A DNA stretch of 64,000 nt from Bordetella parapertussis (lineage in GTDB: Bacteria; Pseudomonadota; Gammaproteobacteria; Burkholderiales; Burkholderiaceae_A). Position numbers and translations under genes: made by a program. The DNA lies in the NCBI GenBank assembly GCA_945862305.1, contig CAMAXF010000001.1:62001-126000 (forward strand). Reading direction: 5' to 3'. Shown piece by piece: positions 48,034 to 58,300 of this stretch; position 1 is the stretch's first letter, and each line of letters begins with the position of its first letter. The notes under the pieces are model-generated. The model was not told the DNA's origin and did not search any database. It saw nothing but the letters and a program-made list of their open reading frames with translations.

Positions 48034-49614
48034 ATGACCACTCAGACCTCAAGGCGTTGCCTGCGGCTTGGCTGGGCTCCCGCCGGAGTCCTGGCCTTGG
48101 CCCTGTTGATCGGCCTGCCATGGACGCCCGTATCGGCCCAGTCCAGTGCAAGCCTGCCGGCTCTGGGGGAGGCGACGGTCGATGAACTCTCTTTGCCCGC
48201 CGAGCGGCGCCTAGGCCGCAGCATCTTTCATCAGATTCGTCGGGCTGGGGTGGTGCTCGATGACCCCGAGCTCGAGGACTATCTTCAGGCGCAGTCGTGG
48301 CGACTCCTGCAGACGGCCGTGGCCCAGGGCTTGCTGCTGCCCGGTGCGAGCCTTGCGCCAGAGGCCTTTCGGCTCTTTGCCCTCCAGGACCGCAGCATCA
48401 ATGCCTTCGCCCTGCCGGGTGGCTACATTGGCGTGCACACCGGGCTGGTGGTGCAGGCCCAGACGGAATCCGAACTGATGTCGGTGCTGGCCCACGAGAT
48501 CGGCCATGTCACCCAGCGGCACATCTCCCGCATGATCGGGCAGCAACGGCAGTCCACCGGCGTCATGATGGCCGCAGCGATCCTGGCCGCCTTGGCGGCC
48601 TCAAGCAGTCCCGATGCGGCCGCGGGGGTGTTGTCCTTGGGGCAGACGGTGGCCGTGCGTGAACAGCTCGCCTTCTCCCGCGATGCCGAGCGTGAGGCCG
48701 ACCGTGTCGGGCTCTCACTGCTAGAGGGCGCTGGATTTGATCCCGAGGGCATGCGTGCACTGTTCGAGCGACTTGCAAAGGCCTATCGGTTTGCCGAGAC
48801 CGATGCCCCTGGCTGGATGCGAACCCACCCCCTGACGGCCGAACGAATCACCGATGTGGCCTCGCGCCTGCAGCTGCGTCCAACGCAGGGGCCGGTGGCC
48901 GATGCGGTGGAGTTCGGCTGGCTGCAGATGCGGCTGCGGGTCCGACAGGACCCCTCTGTGGATGCCCTGCGCGCCTTGGAGCTGAGCTGGCGGGCCAGCC
49001 TCGCGGCGCCGGCGGTCTCGGCCGCAGCCCGTGCGCGACTCTTGTATGGCCTTGGCTGGGTGGCTCTGACCCTTCGCCAGTTCGAGGAGGGCCTGGCCTT
49101 GGTGCCACAGCTCCTGGAGGCCATTCGGGCCTTGCCCGATGCCGAGCAGGCCAGCCTGGTTCCGATGGCGGCCCGACTTGAGCAGGCCTTGCAGATGGGC
49201 CGTGGGAATTGGCCCGTTGCCCTGCGCCTGGGGGATCAACTCGCCGCCTCGCACCCGCGCTCGATCACGGCCCGAGCCCTCATTCGCAATGCGGGTCAGG
49301 CGGCCCTCGAGGCGGGGAATCTCACGGACGCCCTCGCGCGTGCGCAGCGCTACACCAGTGCCTTTCCCGAGGACTTGGAGGGCTGGCGCCTGCTGGGCCG
49401 CGCAGCTGAGGCGCAGGGCCGGCCAGTGCTTGCGAGCCTGGCGGCTGCCGAGGCTTACGCCTTGCTGGGGGCCTGGGCGGCTGCCGTGGACCAGCTCGAG
49501 CGGGGCCGCAAGCAGAAGGATCCTGACTTTTTGCTGCTCTCGCGGATGGATGCCCGACTGGCCACCTTCCGCACCGAACTCATGAACGAAAAACCACCGT
49601 CTTCTTCCCGTTGA
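48034..49614 (+). CDS. Periplasmic M48 metalloprotease with TPR-like tail (BepA/YfgC type)
   Basis: Protein of 526 residues: an N-terminal signal peptide (about 1-34, hydrophobic VLALALLIGLPW then VSAQ), an M48 zinc peptidase domain with HEIGH at 154-158 and the third-ligand region READRVGLSLLEGAGFDP, and a helical C-terminal half (about 290-510) with TPR-like repeats. BepA relatives guard outer membrane protein and LptD assembly. Specific substrates are inferred from family. The last 35 bp overlap purU on the opposite strand. Confidence 0.88.
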   Translation: MTTQTSRRCLRLGWAPAGVLALALLIGLPWTPVSAQSSASLPALGEATVDELSLPAERRLGRSIFHQIRRAGVVLDDPELEDYLQAQSWRLLQTAVAQGLLLPGASLAPEAFRLFALQDRSINAFALPGGYIGVHTGLVVQAQTESELMSVLAHEIGHVTQRHISRMIGQQRQSTGVMMAAAILAALAASSSPDAAAGVLSLGQTVAVREQLAFSRDAEREADRVGLSLLEGAGFDPEGMRALFERLAKAYRFAETDAPGWMRTHPLTAERITDVASRLQLRPTQGPVADAVEFGWLQMRLRVRQDPSVDALRALELSWRASLAAPAVSAAARARLLYGLGWVALTLRQFEEGLALVPQLLEAIRALPDAEQASLVPMAARLEQALQMGRGNWPVALRLGDQLAASHPRSITARALIRNAGQAALEAGNLTDALARAQRYTSAFPEDLEGWRLLGRAAEAQGRPVLASLAAAEAYALLGAWAAAVDQLERGRKQKDPDFLLLSRMDARLATFRTELMNEKPPSSSR

Positions 49615-50443
49615 GCAGGATTCGACGCTCGGCATGCCATTTCACGGCCCGGGCGAGCACCCGAGATTCAATGTCCGCCCCAATCTGACTGAGCGACTCT
49701 GCGTTCAGGCTGTGGTCGACGCGCTCGATGTCCTGCTCAATGATGGGCCCCTCGTCGAGGTCGGTGGTGACGTAATGGGAGGTGGCCCCAATGATCTTCA
49801 CACCCCGCGCGAAGGCTTGCGCATAGGGCTTGGCGCCTTTGAAACTGGGCAGGAAGGAGTGATGGATGTTGATGGCCTTTCCAGACCAGGCCGCGCACAA
49901 TTCCGGCGACAAGATTTGCATGTAGCGGGCCAGCACCACGAGCTCGGCCCCGGTGGACTGGGCCAGGGCCTGCAAGGCAGCCTCTTGCTGAGGCTTGGTG
50001 TCGGCTGTGATGGGCAGGTGATGAAAGCCGATGTTGTGATGGGACACCAAGGACTCGAAGTCTCGGTGGTTTGAGCCCACCCCGACCACCTCGATGGGCA
50101 GTTGACCATTGGCGGCTCGAAAAAGCAGGTCGTTGAGGCAGTGTCCGAATTTCGAAACCAGCACCAGCACCTTGAGCTTGCGGTGGGCGGGCGTGAACTG
50201 CCATTGCATCTGATGCGAATCGGCCAGGCCAGAGAAAGCCTCGCCAAAGGCGTCTGCCGTGAGGGCGGCTGGGCCTTCCACATGCACACGCATGAAGAAG
50301 AGGCCGGTCTCCGGGTCGCCAAATTGGGCGGAGTCGAGGATGTTGCAGCCCTGCTCAAAGAGCCGCTCGGCCACTCGATAGACAAGCCCTTTGGCGTCGG
50401 GGCAGGAGAGGGTCAGGATGTGCTCGTGTCGTATGGCGTTCAT
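49580..50443 (-). CDS. purU: PurU, formyltetrahydrofolate deformylase
   Basis: Hydrolyses 10-formyl-THF to formate and THF, balancing one-carbon units. The 287-residue protein has an N-terminal ACT domain (about 1-85, TLSCPDAKGLVYRVAERLF) and a formyltransferase fold with VLVSKFGHCLNDLLF, AINIHHSFLPSFKGAKPYAQA and IGATSHYVTTDLDEGPII. The start overlaps the waaF stop (ATGA) and the 3' end overlaps the M48 gene by 35 bp. Confidence 0.95.
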   Translation of the reverse strand: MNAIRHEHILTLSCPDAKGLVYRVAERLFEQGCNILDSAQFGDPETGLFFMRVHVEGPAALTADAFGEAFSGLADSHQMQWQFTPAHRKLKVLVLVSKFGHCLNDLLFRAANGQLPIEVVGVGSNHRDFESLVSHHNIGFHHLPITADTKPQQEAALQALAQSTGAELVVLARYMQILSPELCAAWSGKAINIHHSFLPSFKGAKPYAQAFARGVKIIGATSHYVTTDLDEGPIIEQDIERVDHSLNAESLSQIGADIESRVLARAVKWHAERRILLNGKKTVVFRS

Positions 50444-51486
50444 TTTGGGTGTGGCCCTGGGTTGCGTGGAGGAAGCAGTTGCAGGATGCGCTCTGGCGCG
50501 ATGTCTTTGAGGCAGGCGGTGGTCTGCAGGGGGCAGGTTCTCTGGAAACAGGGGCTGCAGCCGAGACCTGCGGACACGAGGCTGACCGACGGGCCACGGG
50601 CGGGCGTGTGCTGTGGGTCGGTGGAGCCATAAATGCCGATCACCGGCCGCCCGAGGGCCGCGGCCACATGCATGAGGCCGGAGTCGTTGCTCACCACGGC
50701 CTGGGCATCGGACAGGATCGCCATGGCCTGAACCAGACTCGTGTCGCCAGCCCGCTGTTCGAGGCGCGCTTGCAGTGCAACTGGAATGCGGCCTGCGATG
50801 ACGGCCTGGGTGTCTCGGTCGGCCCCGGTGCCAAGAATCGCCACCCGCCCGCCGTGTTCGAGCCAGTCGGTGGCCACGGCGGCAAAGTGCTCAGCGGGCC
50901 ACTGCTTGGCAGGCCCATAGGCTGCACCCGGGCAGATCACCAGCAGCCCTGGCAGGTTCGCGGCATCTGTGTGCGCCGTCTCTGGCCGTTCGGCCTGGGC
51001 CGGTGCGGTGGGCGCATGAAGTGCTGGTGCAGCCCGAAGGGCTGACTCGGGTGTGTCGGCCAAGGCCGCGTACTGAGCAGGCTGGGATGGGCCATGGGCG
51101 GTGTCGGCCTGTGGCCGCCGAATGTCGTTGAGCAGACCCAGTCGCCATTCACCACGCAGGCCCCGGCGCTTGGGAATGCCCGCCATCCAGGGCACCAGGG
51201 CCGCCTTCCAACTGTTGGGGCAGACCACAGCCCGCGGATAGGCCTCCGATCGAAGGGTCTGGGCCAGCGCCCGCCGGGCAGACCACTCGAGCTTGCCGCG
51301 GGTCCACTCCACCGGCCAGACGCGTCGAACCCCCGGCATGGCCTGATAGACGGGTGCGAGTGCTGCGAGACTAAGAACATCCACGGGCCCGCGACGGGCC
51401 AGATCCGCCAGCAGGGGCTGGGCCATGACTGCGTCGCCGAGCCACTGCGGGCCCACCACCAGGCAGCTGTCAGTGTCCGCCAGCAA
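50440..51486 (-). CDS. waaF: WaaF, ADP-heptose:LPS heptosyltransferase II
   Basis: Adds the second heptose to the lipopolysaccharide inner core. The protein (348 residues from the chosen start) has LVVGPQWLGDAVMAQPLLADL at the N terminus (GT9 family), CPGAAYGPAKQWPAEHFAAVA, and VVSNDSGLMHVAAALGRPVIGIYGSTDPQHTPA. The open frame runs upstream to 51630, through the zinc-finger gene. I choose TTG 51486: it has AGAAGG 6 bp upstream and gives a normal family length; ATG 51543 is the alternative and would overlap the zinc-finger gene by 74 bp. Confidence 0.9.
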   Translation of the reverse strand: MLADTDSCLVVGPQWLGDAVMAQPLLADLARRGPVDVLSLAALAPVYQAMPGVRRVWPVEWTRGKLEWSARRALAQTLRSEAYPRAVVCPNSWKAALVPWMAGIPKRRGLRGEWRLGLLNDIRRPQADTAHGPSQPAQYAALADTPESALRAAPALHAPTAPAQAERPETAHTDAANLPGLLVICPGAAYGPAKQWPAEHFAAVATDWLEHGGRVAILGTGADRDTQAVIAGRIPVALQARLEQRAGDTSLVQAMAILSDAQAVVSNDSGLMHVAAALGRPVIGIYGSTDPQHTPARGPSVSLVSAGLGCSPCFQRTCPLQTTACLKDIAPERILQLLPPRNPGPHPK

Positions 51487-51664
51487 CGGCGCCTTCTGCC
51501 AATTGGTACTGGGTGCCACAGTACGGGCAGGTGGCCTGGCCATGGTCGAATTCCAGGAAGACCCTGGGATGGCTCGACCAGAGTGGCATGGCCGGATTGG
51601 GGCAGTGGGCCGGAAGGTCTGCCGCTTCAATGACGATGGGCGATGGGCTTGCGGGCGTGGTCAT
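51470..51664 (-). CDS. Small zinc-finger protein, zf-CHCC family
   Basis: Protein of 64 residues with AHCPNPAMPLWSSHPRVFLEF followed by GQATCPYCGTQY, giving the C ... H ... C-x2-C pattern of the zf-CHCC family (the NDUFS6-like fold). Its role in bacteria is not established. It lies 11 bp after ilvE and overlaps the waaF start by 17 bp, an order common in betaproteobacteria (ilvE, zinc finger, waaF). Confidence 0.85.
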   Translation of the reverse strand: MTTPASPSPIVIEAADLPAHCPNPAMPLWSSHPRVFLEFDHGQATCPYCGTQYQLAEGAVAGGH

Positions 51665-51675
51665 GAAGGCATTCC

Positions 51676-52596
51676 TCAGATGACTGCAAGCCAGTGGGCG
51701 TAGGCCGGTGCCTTGCCACTGACGGCATCAAAAAAGACAGACTGGATTTTGGTGGTGATGGGACCGCGTGCGCCCTCGCCGATGACCCGATCGTCGAGCT
51801 CGCGAATGGGCGTGACCTCTGCGGCCGTGCCCGTGAAGAAGGCCTCGTCGGCGCAGTAGATCTCGTCGCGGGTGATGCGCTTTTCAACGACACTGAAGCC
51901 AAGGTCTTGGGCGATGGTGATCACCGCATCCCGCGTGATGCCATCGAGGCACGAGGCCAGGTCTGGCGTGTAGACCTTGCCGTTGCGAATCACGAAGAGA
52001 TTCTCGCCGGAGCCCTCGGAGGCATAGCCATCGGTGTCGAGTAGCAGGGCCTCGTCATAGCCCTGTGCCGCAGCCTCTTGGTGGGCAAGGATTGAATTGA
52101 TGTAGTAGCCGCAGGCCTTGGCGCGAACCAGCGAGACATTCACGTGGTGCCGGGAGAAGGAGGATGTCTTGACCCGGATGCCCTTGTTGAGGCCGTCTTC
52201 GCCCAGGTAGGCGCCCCAGGGCCATGCGGCAATGGCCACATGAATGGTGTTGTTCACGGCCGCGATACCAAGCTTCTCGGAGCCGATCCAGGCAATGGGC
52301 CGCAGGTAGCAGGACTTCAGCCCATTGGCCTTGACCACTTCGACCTGGGCCGCCTCGAGGGTGGCGGCATCGAAGGGCACCTTCATCTGAAAGATCTTGG
52401 CCGAGTTTAGAAAGCGTTGGGTGTGGGCCTTGAGTCGAAAGATGGCGCTGCCGGTGGGGGTCTCGTAGCAACGAACCCCTTCAAAGACGCCCATGCCGTA
52501 GTGCAGGGTGTGGGTCAGCACATGGATCTTGGCGTCTCGCCAGGGCACGAGCTTGCCATCCATCCAGATCCATCCATCACGATCTGCCATCGACAT
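51676..52596 (-). CDS. ilvE: IlvE, branched-chain amino acid aminotransferase
   Basis: PLP enzyme for the last step of leucine, isoleucine and valine synthesis. The 306-residue protein (fold type IV) has THTLHYGMGVFEGVRCY, the PLP lysine K160 in LVRAKACGYYINS, and DEALLLDTDGYASEGSGENLF. ATG 52596 has GGAG 7 bp upstream; ATG 52590 is two codons later. It follows glnE by 36 bp and leads into the zinc-finger and waaF genes. Confidence 0.96.
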   Translation of the reverse strand: MSMADRDGWIWMDGKLVPWRDAKIHVLTHTLHYGMGVFEGVRCYETPTGSAIFRLKAHTQRFLNSAKIFQMKVPFDAATLEAAQVEVVKANGLKSCYLRPIAWIGSEKLGIAAVNNTIHVAIAAWPWGAYLGEDGLNKGIRVKTSSFSRHHVNVSLVRAKACGYYINSILAHQEAAAQGYDEALLLDTDGYASEGSGENLFVIRNGKVYTPDLASCLDGITRDAVITIAQDLGFSVVEKRITRDEIYCADEAFFTGTAAEVTPIRELDDRVIGEGARGPITTKIQSVFFDAVSGKAPAYAHWLAVI

Positions 52597-52632
52597 CGTG
52601 TTGCTCCAAAGGGGTTCGAGAAGGAATCGATT

Positions 52633-55344
52633 CTACCCAGTGCGCTGCCGGATCGCCGCCAGGGGCCGAATGGTCTCGGGCGCAGCCGAGAAGACCTCTG
52701 CCCAGAGGGCCTCCACGGCAGTCCGCTCGGCCTGCAAGAGGCCGGCGTCGACCCGGGCCGAGGCTGCGCCCGAGAGTCGAATGCGATGCTGGTGCTGCCG
52801 AAATCGGCGATAGGCATCGGCCGTGGCATCGGCCAACGCCTTCGGAATCAGGCCGAGGTCGGCAGCCCGATGAAGCAGTGCAATGTTGCCCAGGTTGTCC
52901 GTGAGGCCTGGATGCTCATGGGCATGGCCCAGCACCAAGGCCTGCACCATGAACTCAATGTCCACCATTCCACCGGTGTCGTGCTTGAGGTCGAACTGCC
53001 CGCTCGTGTTGGGATGCCCGTCGTGCATCTTGTCTCGCATGGCCAGAATTTCTTCGAGCAGACTCATCTGGTTGCGCGGCATGCGCAGAATGTCGATGCG
53101 CGCCGATTCAAAGGCCTGGCCGATGTCTGGGTCGCCCGCGCAGAAGCGCGCGCGGGTGAGTGCCTGGTGCTCCCAGACCCAGGCCTGCTCCTTCTGGTAC
53201 TGAATGAAACCAGGAAGGTCCGAGACCAGCAGGCCCGCATTCCCATTGGGCCGCAGGCGCAGGTCGATCTCAAAGAGGCTGCCCGCGGCCGTGGTGGTGG
53301 AGAGCCAGACATTCATTCGCTGGGCCAGGCGTGCATAGCGCTCCTGGGCCAACTCGTGTGGATCGTCATGTACAAAAATCAGGTCGAGGTCGGAGGCGTA
53401 GCCCAGTTCCTTGCCCCCGAGCTTGCCGTAGGCAATCACAGCAAAACGGGGTGTGTCCCGGTGCTTTCTCGGGGTGGCCACCCAGGCCGCATGCAGCGTG
53501 GCTCGAATCAGGCAGTCGGCCAGGGCCGAGAGATGATCGGAGAGGCGCTCCACGGTCCACAGGCCCTCGAGGTCTTGCACCAGGAGTCGGAAGGTCTGCG
53601 CATGGTGGGCCTCGCGAAGCAGGTCCATCTGCCGCTCCACATCTGGCGCGTCTCCCAGTCGCGCCTGCGACATTTGCCGCTCCAGGTCGAGGGCGAATGC
53701 CGCCAGGTCGGGCGGTTCCATCAGGGTGCGACTGTCGAGCAGTTCGTCGAGCACGATGGGGTGTCGACGCAGGTAGTCGGCCGCCCAGGAGGACGACTCC
53801 ACCACGCGCGCCACGCGCGCCATGGCCTCCGGGTATTCGTCAAAGAGGGCAAGATACGAGGCCCGTCGGCCGAGCGACTCCAGCAAGGCCTCAAGGCCCT
53901 GACGAACCAGTGTGGGCTGCTGGCTTGCATTGGCATGCTGCTCGATGAGCGCCTTGACCCGGCCCATTCGGCTCTCGCGGTCCGTCGGTCGGGGTCGGGG
54001 CTCCTCCGATGGGTCTGCCTGCGTGGTGTCGTCCCTTCGAAAGAGCTTGTCAAAGAGGGCCGACACCCGCTGCTGGCGAATCACGATGGCCTCGGCCAAG
54101 GTGTCTGCGTCGGCCAGGCCCATGGCCCGGGCCGCCCGATCGTAGGCGCCGGCCGAGCCGCTGAGCACATGGGTCTGGGCATCCTCGTCGTACTGCAGCC
54201 GGTGTTCCAGCCGTCGCCAAAAGCCATAGGCCTCCTGGAGGTCCCGCACCTCATCCTCGCTCAGGCGGCCTTGCTCGCCGAGGGTGGTCAGCACGCGGCG
54301 TGTGCTGCGGTCCCGCAGTCGCTCCTCCCGGCCGCCGCGAATCAGTTGGAACAACTGGGCAATGAACTCGATCTCTCGAATGCCGCCGCGGCCAAGCTTG
54401 ACGTCCACCGGCGTGTGGCTGCCGGCGAGTCTGGCCTCGCGGCGCTGGCTCCGACGCTCGGCCTCTTCTCGAATCTGGCCGTGGAGCTCGCGCAGGGCCG
54501 CCAGGGCATTGAAGTCAAGGTAGCGCCGAAAGACAAATGGACGGCGTATGGATTCCAAGGCCTCTAGGCTGGTGTCAAAGAGTGCGGGGCTCTGGAAGAC
54601 AGGCTGGTTCACCACCCTCGCCTTGATCCAGGCATAGCGCTCCCATTCGCGGCCTTGAACGATGAGGTAATTCTCGAGCATGGCCAGGCTGCAAATCACG
54701 GGTCCGGCATCGCCGTTGGGCCGCAGGCGCAGGTCCACCCGAAAGACGAAGCCCTCCGCAGTGGGCTCGGCCAGGAGGGCTGACATGCGTCGAGCGACCT
54801 TGCCGAAGAAACTGCTGAGGTCGATCTGCCCGCCCACGCCCCCGTCTTCAAGGGGCAGGCCAGTGGTCTGACCGTCGTCTGGAGTGAGGTAGATGAGGTC
54901 GACATCGGAGGAGGCATTGAGCTCGTGCCCCCCGAGCTTTCCCATTCCAACAATGAGCAGGTCGACGGGCTGTCCGTGCTGGTCTTGCGGGGTGCCGTGC
55001 CGCGCTGCAAGTCCCTGGGCGGCCACCGCATAAGCCAATTGAATGGTCTGTTCTGCAAGTGCGCTGATGGCCGAGAGGTTCTCGGAGAGGTCGGAGAGCC
55101 CTGCCAAGTCTCTGGCCATGATGGCCAGCAGGGCGCTGTTGCGAAACTGGCGCAGGCTCGCCGCTGCATCATGGGAGGGCTCGGTGATTCCTGGCCAATG
55201 GGCCGCCAGGTGTTCCCTCAGGTGCGACGCCGTGATGGCCTTGGCGGGGTCCAGCAGCAGGCCTGCGGCATCGAGCCGTGCCAGGGATCGCTGCGCAAAG
55301 CCGGAATGCTCGGCAGCGATCTCATAGGCGTGGTGCAGGGCCAT
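52633..55344 (-). CDS. glnE: GlnE, glutamine synthetase adenylyltransferase / adenylyl-removing enzyme
   Basis: Controls glutamine synthetase by adding or removing AMP, in response to PII. The 903-residue protein has two nucleotidyltransferase domains: the first with GMGKLGGHELNASSDVDLIY (about residues 130-150) and the second with AYGKLGGKELGYASDLDLIF (about 640-660), each followed by a helical domain. Length is slightly short of the usual 920-950. AGGAG precedes the ATG. It is divergent from yhdP, with 47 bp between them. Confidence 0.96.
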   Translation of the reverse strand: MALHHAYEIAAEHSGFAQRSLARLDAAGLLLDPAKAITASHLREHLAAHWPGITEPSHDAAASLRQFRNSALLAIMARDLAGLSDLSENLSAISALAEQTIQLAYAVAAQGLAARHGTPQDQHGQPVDLLIVGMGKLGGHELNASSDVDLIYLTPDDGQTTGLPLEDGGVGGQIDLSSFFGKVARRMSALLAEPTAEGFVFRVDLRLRPNGDAGPVICSLAMLENYLIVQGREWERYAWIKARVVNQPVFQSPALFDTSLEALESIRRPFVFRRYLDFNALAALRELHGQIREEAERRSQRREARLAGSHTPVDVKLGRGGIREIEFIAQLFQLIRGGREERLRDRSTRRVLTTLGEQGRLSEDEVRDLQEAYGFWRRLEHRLQYDEDAQTHVLSGSAGAYDRAARAMGLADADTLAEAIVIRQQRVSALFDKLFRRDDTTQADPSEEPRPRPTDRESRMGRVKALIEQHANASQQPTLVRQGLEALLESLGRRASYLALFDEYPEAMARVARVVESSSWAADYLRRHPIVLDELLDSRTLMEPPDLAAFALDLERQMSQARLGDAPDVERQMDLLREAHHAQTFRLLVQDLEGLWTVERLSDHLSALADCLIRATLHAAWVATPRKHRDTPRFAVIAYGKLGGKELGYASDLDLIFVHDDPHELAQERYARLAQRMNVWLSTTTAAGSLFEIDLRLRPNGNAGLLVSDLPGFIQYQKEQAWVWEHQALTRARFCAGDPDIGQAFESARIDILRMPRNQMSLLEEILAMRDKMHDGHPNTSGQFDLKHDTGGMVDIEFMVQALVLGHAHEHPGLTDNLGNIALLHRAADLGLIPKALADATADAYRRFRQHQHRIRLSGAASARVDAGLLQAERTAVEALWAEVFSAAPETIRPLAAIRQRTG

Positions 55345-55391
55345 GGTGGATGCGTCTCCTGAGAGGGGTGGGCTATGCCAGAATTTGGATC

Positions 55392-58300
55392 ATGCCACTG
55401 CCACGCGCTCCGAACTCGCCGTCTCTCCAGGCGCAGGCGTCTCTGATGTGGTGGCTGCGCCGAGGGGCACGCGGGCTCGTCTGGCTGGCCGTAGCCCTTG
55501 TTGTGGTGCTGGCCTTGGCCGCCATGGGCTTTCGCTGGGTGGTCTGGCCCAAGGTCGCAGATCTTCTCAACGACCCGGTGGCGCTGGCCGAGCAGACGGC
55601 GCCCCACCTATCCGCAGAGGGTCATAGGCTCGATGCCTTCGGCGCTTCAGCCCAATGGCGCGACCTGTTCGTGCCCACCATCGAGGTGGAACGCATCAGC
55701 CTGCGCTCAGCCCAGGGCGACCTCCTCGCCCAGGCCGACCAGCTTCGGGCGGACTTCGGCCTGCGCAGCCTGCTCTCCCTATGGGCAGGCCAGCCGGTCT
55801 TTGCGCGGCTTGCCGTGGAGCGTTTGCAGGTGGACCTGGCCCGAGCGGCCAATGGCGAGATTCGTCTTGCAGGTTTTCTGTTGGCGCAGTCGCCCCCCGA
55901 TGGCCCCGGCCTGATGGCCTTCCTGGCCGAGCAGGGGCCACTGGCCATCGGCCGAGTAGAACTGCATTGGCGTGATGCACGTGATGAGCTGGGCGAGACC
56001 GTGGCGGGTCGGGTGGACTTTCAGGGCCTCGCCCTGCAGCTTCGTGGGGACGAGACCGTGATCGGGCTGGATGCGGTGGCGCTCTCGCCCTTGTCGGAGC
56101 TCCTGGCGCGGCGCTTGCCGGGCCTCAAGATGGGTGGGCGGCTGTCTCAAATGGAGGTGGGCTGGCAGGGTGCGCTCCGCGACCTCGCCCACTTGGATGT
56201 TGCCCGCGACCTCTCGCGGCTAAAGATGCGTGCTCGGCTGGATGATGTCAGCCAAGAGGGCCTGCCGCAGGTGCCGACCTGGTCTGGCCTGAGTGGGCAG
56301 GTGGTGGCCAATGGCGCGAGCGGCAGCCTTGCCCTGCAGAGTAAGGGCCTCTCGATGGCCTCCGATGCGTTCATGCGGCAGCCGCGTTTGGCCGTAGCCT
56401 CTGTGGGGGGAGCCTTGAAGTGGTCTGACCTTCAACTGGTCGCCGATGGGGGCGCAGACCCCTGGCCCAGGCTCGCTGCTGTGGATGTGACGATTCAGGG
56501 GCTCAATGTCTCTGACGAGGGTCTGGTCTTGGATGTGTCTGGTCGGTGGCAATACCGGGGCCAAGGCCTTGGGGATGCGAGCCTCAAGGGCACGGTGGGC
56601 GGGCTGCTTCCAACTCGGGTGGCCGAGCTCCTGCCCCGGGCCCTGGGCAAGGAGACCCACGCCTGGATTGCCCGGGCCTTCGAGTCGGGCCGCCCAGTGT
56701 CGGGGAATTGGTCGCTCGATGGGCCCTTGGCCGACTTCCCATTTCGCCAGTCTGGAACGGGTAGCTTTCAGGCACGTCTGCGCCTCGAAGACCTTCAACT
56801 TCATTTCGCTCGACAGTGGCCGGTCATTGATGGCGCCTTTGTGGACCTCCGATTTGACGGCCCGAGGATGACGGTCTCGAGCCGTCAGGCGCGCATGCTG
56901 GGCAATCCTCTCGTGGTGGTGGAGGGCGAGATTGCGGATGTGCTGGCCAGCCAGCCCATGCTCGCGCTCAAAGGCCGTTTTGAGAGCGACCTGCCCACCC
57001 TGTTGACGGCGGTGAATGAGTCCCCGGTGCGCAGCATGCTGGGCGACCTCACCGTGGATGCAAAGGCCAAAGGGCCTGCCAGCCTCGACCTGTCCCTCAT
57101 GGTCGACCTTCACGACACCGACAAGACCACGGCCGACGGACTCCTCACGGTCGATGGTGCCGACCTGCTCCTGGCGGGTGGATTTCCCGCGGTCTCTGGC
57201 CTGACGGGTGCACTCAGGTTTTCAGACCGAGGCTTGGTGAGCGTGGACTGGCGCGGACAGTCCTTGGGAGGGCCCCTGCAACTGGCCCATCGGCCTGCAG
57301 AGTCTCGAGAGACACGACTGGCCGTGACGGGCTCGCTCGAGGGCGGCGCACTGGAGACCTGGCTGGGCAGCGCCCTGGATTTTCCGTTTCGGGGCGTGCT
57401 CGCAGGTCGTACGCCCTACGAGGTGTCGGTATTAATTCGGCCGGGCCAGGTGGACCTCGATGCGCAGTCGAGCCTTAAGGGCTTGTCGGTGAGGCTTCCT
57501 GTGCCTGCTCGCAAGCTGTCGGATGAAGACTGGGGTCTTCGGCTGGGGCTGGCCCAGCGCCGTTCGGCCATGGGCAGTCGCGTGGCCCGATGGACCCTGC
57601 GCACCGACAAGGGCCCACTGCAGGCGTTGGTGGAGCAGCGCCGCCCGGGTCCGGGTGCAACAGGCCGATCCAAGGGGCTGGTGAGCCTGGGCCTGCCGCT
57701 GGCGGAGCCGAGCACCGATGGCACCGTCGTTCGGGTGGCCGCACCCAGGCTGCACTTGGGGCGCTGGCTCGATGCATTGGATCGTCGGGTGGTGACGCCT
57801 GCGCCGGGGCAGGCGTCTTCGCTCACGGGAGGCTTGACCCGCATTGAGGTGAGCGCCGGACGCATGGAACTCGATGGGGGAACCACCTTGTCGACCGTGC
57901 AGGCCCAGGTGGCCCAGCAGGCGGGCGTCTGGGTGGTGGATCTACAGTCTCAGGAGGCGGTGGGCCGGCTGAACTGGCAGCCCAATGCACAGTCAAGCCG
58001 CCGAGGGGTGGCTTCTAGGGGTTCCATCACCGCACGGCTCAGTCGCCTCTGGCTCTCGCCAAGCCGAGGCCCAAGCAGCCTGTCGGCCGGCGAGGCCGCA
58101 GAGGATGACCTGCAGTCGCTCACTGCCATCAGTCAGGCTCGGCGTTGGCCCAGCGTGGATTTGGTGGTCGAGGACTTTCGTCGAGGTCCTCAACAGTTCG
58201 GGCAGCTCACGCTCGATGCCGCGCCATCGCTGCAGGAGGCGGCTTGGCAGATTCGGTCGGTGGTGATCGACAACCCCGACGCCAGCCTTCGAGGCAGCGG

